Part shown: piece by piece, positions 34,001 through 38,345 of the stretch
How positions within the stretch are numbered: the first letter of the stretch is position 1
How the letters are laid out: each line of letters starts with the position of its first letter
Source of the DNA: Clostridiales bacterium
Lineage (GTDB): Bacteria > Bacillota > Clostridia > Saccharofermentanales > Saccharofermentanaceae
NCBI GenBank assembly: GCA_017617935.1
Contig: JAFZVF010000068.1
Span: 1 to 38,345, forward strand
Direction: 5' to 3'
DNA: 38,345 nt
Notes under the pieces: generated by a model
The model's database searches: none
Told to the model about the DNA's origin: nothing
What the model saw: the letters and a program-made list of their open reading frames with translations, nothing else
Translations under genes and position numbers: made by a program

Positions 34001-34294
34001 ACGCTGAAGGTTATGGGATTTAACCGCAAGGAGACGGGCGCTTACGTCACGCGTGAGAACGTGATACTGGTGATGCTGGGCTTCCTGGCGGGCATTCCGC
34101 TCGGGTTCCTTTTGCACAGATACGTCATGGCCCAGATAGCGATGGACATGGTCACTTATCAGGTGCATATCGAGCCGCTCAGTTTTGTCTATGCGCTGGG
34201 ATTCGTATTGCTCTTCTCGGCGATCGTAAATCTCATAATGCGCGCCAAGATCGAAAAGATAGACATGGCGGAGTCGCTCAAGAGTGCAGAGTGA
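31088..34294 (+). CDS. FtsX-domain ABC permease with a large coiled-coil extracellular domain
   Basis: A 1068-aa permease. The N-terminal helix (about residues 12-35) is followed by an extracellular region with a long coiled coil (about 223-470) made of KELDDAKKEL-like and KKLxDAKxxL repeats, extremely rich in Lys, Asp and Glu. An FtsX domain with three helices spans about 536-660, another helix follows near 700, and a second FtsX domain spans about 930-1064 (ITERIREIATLKVMGFNRKE). This is the layout of YhgE/MacB-like Gram-positive permeases with hairpin insertions. ATG 31088 overlaps the preceding TAA; a GTG at 31082 is also possible. The rod may reach through the wall; no ligand can be named. 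Confidence 0.9.
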   Translation: MSPYAKTILRTIKMTLPRFLAIFAIIALGVGFFSGLKVTTPSFIYTADLYSKEYQMFDYKFLSTIGFKQEDVDELAKRTGCTVEGSYSADCSAFLGNDESSDTVRFLSITNNVNKLKLEAGRLPEKPDEIVIDGYQVSTKRIGQKLVISSETSEDALEMFKYKEYTIVGTVRSPLYLNFQRGTSDEGSGNVSYFVCALPEAFDSEYFTEVYLYADTGLYIYSDAYKDWAKGAEDRYEDVLEDVVNERFDKLLKDEYKKLGDEVEEHFDEIDDGWKEINDARKELDDAKKELEDGEKEIKDNRKKLADAKKTLDSSKKKLEDAKSQLESGEKQLKDGKKKLDKAKKDLASTKKQLDQMKKGIDDGRAYVAYIRATMTPEQQAAAGIDADAMEKQLDATEAQYKIYIAAYNAGCKSYKDGKSDYDKNYKKFKTAKAQYNSGVKKYNKGVKQYNDGVKKLDDAQKELDDGWKEYNDGLREFWDGYYDFAQGVNKLYMGVVEGSTLIESADSPDTYVLGRDKNTGYVCFDNDASIVDGVAAVFPIFFFAIAALVCSTTMSRMVSDERGIIGTMRAMGYSDASIVMKYAIYAGSASVLGCVLGFLGGTKLFPAVIWEVYAMMYGFTTLEFTTSIPLFILSLGVALLCTVGVSVVTAMSALKGMPAELIRPKAPLPGKRILLERMGFIWKRLKFLHKVSARNVFRFKKRMWMMIVGIAGCTALLITAFGLHDSICNVIDIQFDTIMKYDLKVVFGDNYKQDEIAKAAEDAIKQTGISFDYVVTENDQAKNNGSAYVRDVDMFISDDPNVEKIFGLNDVKTGEALPWPSDGEVAISGKLADKNNVKAGDYITLQYGDDEREIKLKVSSVFTNYTFHYVLMTPTTYREAFGKNYRPETLLAAVEKKSPEDPYKVAAYLSDKHEIKTWFATADSRDSFAKTTERMNYVIVLIIVSAASLAFIVLFNLNNINITERIREIATLKVMGFNRKETGAYVTRENVILVMLGFLAGIPLGFLLHRYVMAQIAMDMVTYQVHIEPLSFVYALGFVLLFSAIVNLIMRAKIEKIDMAESLKSAE

Positions 34295-34342
34295 TCAGCA
34301 CCGGCGATCAAACCGAGGCCGGCAAGTCTTCTTTTACCACCC

Positions 34343-34455
34343 GTAAACCATTCCGTAAACATTTCAAGCAAAAATGTTTACGCTAAAGTTTACTTTTGGG
34401 AAAAGTAAACATTTGCGTAAACAAAACAGGCCCAAAAGTTTACGCTAAAGTTTAC
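34343..34455. repeat. Paired 51-nt palindromic repeat, copy B
   Basis: Two 51-nt units (34343-34393 and 34405-34455), 11 nt apart, with the same GTAAAC-N5-CGTAAAC-N15-GTTTACG-N5-GTTTAC plan as copy A at 25001-25114. The half-sites are kept while the spacers and 15-nt centres differ. It sits between the convergent ABC permease and BspA-like genes, before the latter's terminator. Confidence 0.93.
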
Positions 34456-34468
34456 GGCATGATTATGT

Positions 34469-34503
34469 AAAAAAGGGGACCGCACAAATCGTGCAGTCCC
34501 CTT
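34469..34503 (-). terminator. Intrinsic terminator of the minus-strand BspA-like gene
   Basis: On the minus strand a 13-bp stem (AAGGGGACTGCAC paired with GTGCGGTCCCCTT, one G-U pair) is followed by a run of T residues. It lies just past the stop codon at 34524. Confidence 0.9.
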
Positions 34504-34523
34504 AAAAGTTTAAGTTGTAAAAC

Positions 34524-36458
34524 TTACTTCTTGACAGTTACCTTCCTGCCGGCATTAGCCTTGGTGAAGATCTTCTTGTAAGCGCTGACCTTGGACTTCT
34601 TGACGCGGACGGTCTTGACGGAAGAATTCTTGAGAGACTTCTTGACGTTGGTCTTTGTCAGCTTTGTAGTCTTGTTGATGTAGATCTCGGTAAGGGCGAC
34701 GTCCTTGGAGAATGCGAACGTTCCGATCTTCTTCAGAGAGGAGGAAGTGATGATGAACGTGTTGAGCATCGGGCAGGCAGCGAATGCCTGATCGCCGATC
34801 GTTGTAATGCTCTTGCCGCCGGATACCTTTGTCAGATTAGCGCATCCGAGGAAAGCGGACTTGCCGATGGTGGCAACGTTCTCCTGAATGTAAACGGATG
34901 TGATCGTCGTGTTCTGATAGAACGCCTTGTCAGCGATCTTGGTGACCTTGTAGGTGCAGTCCTTGATCTTGACGTACTTGGGGATGACTACGCTTGAGGC
35001 AGGAGATACGGCCTTGGTAAGGGTTACCGTGCCGTTCCCGTTCTTGGAAGCGTTGGTTACCTTGAATTCGAGACCGCCGTCAGTTACGACTTCGTCCTTT
35101 ACCGCATATTGGTTGTATATGGTGACTGCGTTAGGGCAGCTCTTGATAATGGTGTCAGGGCTGTTCTTGAAGGTGTCCTCATCGATCTGGAGGTATACAA
35201 GCTTGGTGGAACCGGCAAATGCATAATCGCCAATGGTCTTTACACTGTAAGGAACAATCGCGTAACCCAGATTGTCGCACTCATAGAACGCATAGGAACC
35301 GATGGTGGTCAAAGTGAAGGGAAGGAGGGGGGAGAGGAGACTGTTGCAGTGCGAGAAAGCATAGCTGCCAATCGAAGTAACGCCTTCAGGAATGGTAACG
35401 AAGCCGGAAAGGCCGGAACCTTCGAAAGCCCTGTCCTTGATGGACGTGAGGTTCTTGGGAAGGGAAATGCTGTTAAGGCTTGTGCAGCGTGCAAACGCGC
35501 GGACGCCGATAGTCTCGATCTCGTCGGGAATCGCAATGCTTGAAAGGCTTGTGCAGCCGTAGAAGGTGTTGTCGGCGATTGCCGTCATCTTCTTGGAAAG
35601 AGTTGCTGACGTAAGACCCGTGCAGCCCTCGAAAGCTCCATCGCCGACCTTCTCAATAGTCTCGGGAATAGTGATGCTGGAGAGGGATGTACAATACTTG
35701 AAAGCGCCGCCGCTGATGGAAGTCATCTTGTCGGGGAGCGTAATGCTTGAAAGACTGGTGCATCCGTCAAAAGCGTGGCTTCCGATCGCCTTCAACGTTG
35801 AAGGAAGAGTTACGGAAGTAAGGTTCTCACAGTTGTTGAAAGAATAGCTGCTGACCGTGGTTACGCCTTCATCGATGGTGATCTTCGTAATGGCGCTTAT
35901 ATGGTCGAGCCAAGGTGCGAATACCTTGTCGTTGGGATTTGACGGAGTGAACTCATAGTAGCTGGTCATTGAACCGGTACCGGTGATTCTCAGTTCGCCG
36001 CCATAGTAGGTCCAGCTGAGGTTTGTGCCGCACTTACCGGAATTGTTGGCGTTTTTGGCATCCGTCTTATCTTCCTGAGGCTGTTCGGTTTCTTCCTTGT
36101 CGCCTTCTGATTCTTCGGGCTGTGTAGCTTCAGGCTCGGTAGCCTCGGGTTCCTTTGTTTCGGATTCCTGAGGTTCAGTTGTTTCGGGCTCTGTTGCTTC
36201 CGGCTTTTCGGACTCTGTAGCTTCAGGCTCGGTAGCCTCGGGCTCAGTTGCTTCAGGTTCCGTTGTTTCTGCAGCTTCAGTTTCCTTGGGCTCAGCAGCC
36301 TTAGGCTCGGTAGCCTCGGTTTCCTGCTTCTCAGTTTCTTCAGTCTGTGTCTCTGCGGGAGCGGAAGTCTCATCAGCAAGGACGGCAACAGGCGCCATGG
36401 TCATTGACGCACACATTGCGACTGATAACAAAACCGAAGTAGCTTTGATATGCTTCAT
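34524..36458 (-). CDS. BspA-like leucine-rich repeat surface protein (third locus)
   Basis: A 644-aa secreted protein. Residues 1-29 are a signal peptide ending near VAVLADE. Residues 30-140 are a Thr/Glu/Pro stalk with EATEPEATEPEATE units. About 12 LRR_5 repeats of 23 residues (IGSHAFDGCTSLSSITLP type) fill about 170-430, then a short beta region, then more repeats. The last ~60 residues are basic (VRVKKSKVSAYKKI, then GRKVTVKK). The repeat style is related to the two tandem genes at 7476-11459, but the stalk and C-terminus differ. ATG 36458 follows a clear ribosome binding site (GGAGGA on the minus strand). It is monocistronic, divergent from the DUF1846 gene. Confidence 0.88.
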   Translation of the reverse strand: MKHIKATSVLLSVAMCASMTMAPVAVLADETSAPAETQTEETEKQETEATEPKAAEPKETEAAETTEPEATEPEATEPEATESEKPEATEPETTEPQESETKEPEATEPEATQPEESEGDKEETEQPQEDKTDAKNANNSGKCGTNLSWTYYGGELRITGTGSMTSYYEFTPSNPNDKVFAPWLDHISAITKITIDEGVTTVSSYSFNNCENLTSVTLPSTLKAIGSHAFDGCTSLSSITLPDKMTSISGGAFKYCTSLSSITIPETIEKVGDGAFEGCTGLTSATLSKKMTAIADNTFYGCTSLSSIAIPDEIETIGVRAFARCTSLNSISLPKNLTSIKDRAFEGSGLSGFVTIPEGVTSIGSYAFSHCNSLLSPLLPFTLTTIGSYAFYECDNLGYAIVPYSVKTIGDYAFAGSTKLVYLQIDEDTFKNSPDTIIKSCPNAVTIYNQYAVKDEVVTDGGLEFKVTNASKNGNGTVTLTKAVSPASSVVIPKYVKIKDCTYKVTKIADKAFYQNTTITSVYIQENVATIGKSAFLGCANLTKVSGGKSITTIGDQAFAACPMLNTFIITSSSLKKIGTFAFSKDVALTEIYINKTTKLTKTNVKKSLKNSSVKTVRVKKSKVSAYKKIFTKANAGRKVTVKK

Positions 36459-36596
36459 GGTAAATCCTCCAAATAAGAAAATATCTATTACCTACGAGTC
36501 CATAGTTTACTATGCGAAAATCAATTCTGCACTATCTTTTATTAAAATTGCCTTATATTTAACTAACTTTTTGATAGCGTTTTGATGTCCGTCCGT

Positions 36597-36637
36597 TGAC
36601 AAATGTCATATTAAATCGGCGGATGTTGCTTTATAAT
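36597..36637 (+). promoter_or_regulatory. Promoter region of the DUF1846 gene
   Basis: TATAAT (36632-36637) is a perfect -10 box 28 nt before ATG 36666. The dyad TGACA-AA-TGTCA (36597-36608) lies further upstream and may be an operator. The -35 region is weak. Confidence 0.45.
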
Positions 36638-36665
36638 GACTAAATAAATCAGGGGGCGTTAGCAT

Positions 36666-38150
36666 ATGTTTAAGATCGGTTTCAGCAATGACAAGTATGT
36701 AGAACTTCAGAGCGCGCGCATCAGAGAGCGCGTTGACCAATTCGGCGGAAAGCTTTATCTGGAGTTCGGCGGAAAGCTTTTCGACGACTATCATGCTTCA
36801 AGGGTGCTCCCAGGTTTTGAGCCCGACAGCAAGATCAGGATGCTCAAGGCGCTTTCGGACGACTGCGAGATCGTAATAGCAATAAATGCTGACGCAATAG
36901 AGAAGAACAAGCGCCGCGGCGACCTTGGAATTACTTACGATCAGGAAGTCCTCCGTCTCATCGACGCATTCACCGAATTCGGCCTCTACGTAGGCAGCGT
37001 CGTCATCACGCAGTTTGCAGGCCAGCACCTTGCAGAGTCTTTCGAGGCAAGGCTAAAGAGCCTCGGAGTCAAGTCCTACAGGCATTACCCCATCGCCGGA
37101 TATCCTTCTGACATTTCATTGATCGTCAGCGAGGACGGCTACGGCAAGAACGAATATATCGAGACTTCCAGAAAACTCGTTGTCGTCACAGCTCCGGGCC
37201 CCGGTTCCGGAAAAATGGCCACATGCCTTTCCCAGCTCTATCACGAGAACAAGCGCGGGATCAAGGCCGGCTACGCTAAATTCGAGACGTTCCCCATTTG
37301 GAGCATTCCCCTCCAGCATCCCGTAAACGTTGCCTATGAAGCTGCGACTGCGGATCTTGCGGACGTCAACATGATCGACCCGTTCCACCTTGAGGCTTAC
37401 GGCAAGACCACCGTCAACTACAACCGCGACGTCGAGATCTTCCCGGTCGTTAACGCGATATTCGAAAAGATCTACGGACAGAGCCCCTACAAGTCACCCA
37501 CGGACATGGGCGTCAACATGGCGGGCTTTGCGATAACGGATGATGAGGCCTGCTGCGAGGCTTCGAAGATGGAGATCATCAGGCGTTACTATGAAGCAAG
37601 GGCTGCTGTCCGTATGGGCCTTTCAGAAGGTGAAGACGTCACCAAGATCGAGTTCCTCATGAAGAAGAGCGGAATCGTCACTTCCGACCGCCGCGTCATC
37701 GATGCGGCCCTCGTAAGGGCTGAATCCACCGGAGGCCCTGCAGTTGCATTGGAGCTTCCTGACGGACAGATCGTCACGGGCAAGACCACGGATCTTTTGG
37801 GACCTGCATCCGCCGCTCTTCTTAACGCGCTTAAGACGCTCGCGGGCATCTCTCACAGCATCCCGCTCATCTCACCCAACGTAATCGAGCCCATCTCGGA
37901 TCTTAAGATCAACCACATGGGCAACCATAATCCCCGCTTGCATACCGACGAGGTTCTGATCGCGCTTGCCATCAGTGCTACGACGAATCCCGTTGCCGAG
38001 CTCGCCATGCAGCAGATCGGCAAGCTTAAGCACAGCGACCTGCATTCGACGACGATGCTTTCATCAGTCGACCTCAACATGCTCAAGAAGCTTGGCATCG
38101 AGGTCACGTGCGAGCCCGTTTACCAGACGAAGAAGCTTTATCACAAGTGA
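36666..38150 (+). CDS. DUF1846 (UPF0371) family protein
   Basis: A 494-aa protein of full family length. It begins [20 protein letters not shown] and contains the family's P-loop-like [20 protein letters not shown] (about 175-195), and later [17 protein letters not shown] and [11 protein letters not shown]. The C-terminal half has [18 protein letters not shown]. The family is widespread in Firmicutes and gut bacteria; its biochemical role is not established. AGGGGG (36651-36656) is the ribosome binding site. The gene stands alone with a strong terminator. Confidence 0.93.
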   Translation: MFKIGFSNDKYVELQSARIRERVDQFGGKLYLEFGGKLFDDYHASRVLPGFEPDSKIRMLKALSDDCEIVIAINADAIEKNKRRGDLGITYDQEVLRLIDAFTEFGLYVGSVVITQFAGQHLAESFEARLKSLGVKSYRHYPIAGYPSDISLIVSEDGYGKNEYIETSRKLVVVTAPGPGSGKMATCLSQLYHENKRGIKAGYAKFETFPIWSIPLQHPVNVAYEAATADLADVNMIDPFHLEAYGKTTVNYNRDVEIFPVVNAIFEKIYGQSPYKSPTDMGVNMAGFAITDDEACCEASKMEIIRRYYEARAAVRMGLSEGEDVTKIEFLMKKSGIVTSDRRVIDAALVRAESTGGPAVALELPDGQIVTGKTTDLLGPASAALLNALKTLAGISHSIPLISPNVIEPISDLKINHMGNHNPRLHTDEVLIALAISATTNPVAELAMQQIGKLKHSDLHSTTMLSSVDLNMLKKLGIEVTCEPVYQTKKLYHK

Positions 38151-38171
38151 TCTTTTTGGATTAATGCTGCG

Positions 38172-38206
38172 AACCCCGGGGCTTTTTACGTCCCGGGGTT
38201 TTCTTT
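38172..38206 (+). terminator. Intrinsic terminator after the DUF1846 gene
   Basis: A perfect 9-bp stem (AACCCCGGG / CCCGGGGTT) with a T-rich tail (TTTTCTTT), 22 nt after the stop. Confidence 0.92.
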
Positions 38207-38216
38207 GTGCAACGAA

Positions 38217-38239
38217 AACCGCGCGATAGTCGCGCGGTT
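38217..38239. repeat. GC-rich hairpin
   Basis: A perfect 10-bp stem (AACCGCGCGA / TCGCGCGGTT) with a 3-nt loop. It may be a second terminator or part of the following leader; the weak T tract makes the first doubtful. Confidence 0.6.
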
Positions 38240-38267
38240 CCATAGAGCTTAAGCGGTGAACAAAAAT

Positions 38268-38321
38268 CTCCTGATGTAGAATAAACGCGTGACCTGCCAG
38301 TTACGCAAACTACATCAGGAG
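38268..38321 (+). promoter_or_regulatory. Inverted repeat covering the ribosome binding site of the last gene
   Basis: CTCCTGATGTAG (38268-38279) and CTACATCAGGAG (38310-38321) are perfect 12-bp inverted repeats. The second arm contains the Shine-Dalgarno core AGGAG of the ATG at 38328. An inner stem (GCGTGAC 38287-38293 with GTTACGC 38300-38306) supports a single folded structure. It could control translation, or be an operator if transcription begins inside it. Confidence 0.7.
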
Positions 38322-38327
38322 GTAAAA

Positions 38328-38345
38328 ATGTCAGAAAAATATACC
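38328..38345 (+). CDS. Start of an unidentified gene (cut by the window edge)
   Basis: ATG at 38328 with AGGAGG (38317-38322) just upstream encodes MSEKYT before the window ends. Too little is present to name it. Confidence 0.6.

Overview
The window looks like a chromosomal piece of an anaerobic Clostridia-type Bacillota bacterium with intermediate GC content. The evidence is a Bacillota-style RpoC, Gram-positive wall biology (a lipoteichoic acid synthase-like sulfatase, an SH3/NlpC hydrolase, BspA-type leucine-rich repeat surface proteins), tetrahydrofolate one-carbon genes, and [FeFe]-hydrogenase maturation markers (HydF and a TM1266-type regulator). A gut or rumen relative of Oscillospiraceae, Lachnospiraceae or Saccharofermentans is my guess. 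No rRNA, tRNA, insertion sequence or CRISPR array is visible.

Layout. 1-3183 is the 3' part of rpoC, closed by a strong terminator. 3344-4603 is a secreted SH3/NlpC-P60 hydrolase with an extended -10 promoter almost touching its start codon. 4711-7370 is fchA-folD-rlmD-like. 7476-11459 holds two tandem BspA-like surface-protein genes, the second interrupted by an in-frame stop. 11618-12223 is a self-regulated-looking XRE-nucleotidyltransferase followed by the first ~30 codons of a HEPN partner. 12265-14310 (minus strand) is an LTA synthase-like sulfatase. 14548-15835 is a small membrane protein and lgt.

15904-27385 is the centrepiece: eleven tightly packed plus-strand genes. The order is NifH-like reductase, nitrogenase-component-1-like pair A (437 + 309 aa), hypF, hypC, hypD, hypE, TM1266-type regulator, pair B (430 + 347 aa), hydF. 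HypCDEF make the Fe(CN)2CO unit of [NiFe]-hydrogenases, but hypA, hypB and any hydrogenase subunit are absent here. HydF is the scaffold GTPase for the [FeFe]-hydrogenase H-cluster, but hydE and hydG are absent here. Adding a NifH-type reductase and two NifDK/NifEN-like pairs suggests an undescribed assembly route for an iron-cyanide/carbonyl cofactor, possibly an alternative H-cluster pathway. The genes are visible; the pathway is inference.

27504-28150 is a broken ORF6N gene. 28302-34294 carries a lyxose-isomerase-like gene, a membrane protein, a metallo-beta-lactamase-fold hydrolase and an FtsX/MacB-type ABC exporter with a long coiled coil. 34524-36458 (minus) is a third BspA-like protein, 36666-38150 a DUF1846 protein, and the window ends at a new gene whose ribosome binding site lies in a long inverted repeat. 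A distinctive paired 51-nt palindromic element occurs twice, once inside the nitrogenase-like/Hyp operon (25001-25114) and once after the ABC operon (34343-34455). No gene-free stretch exceeds about 300 bases.
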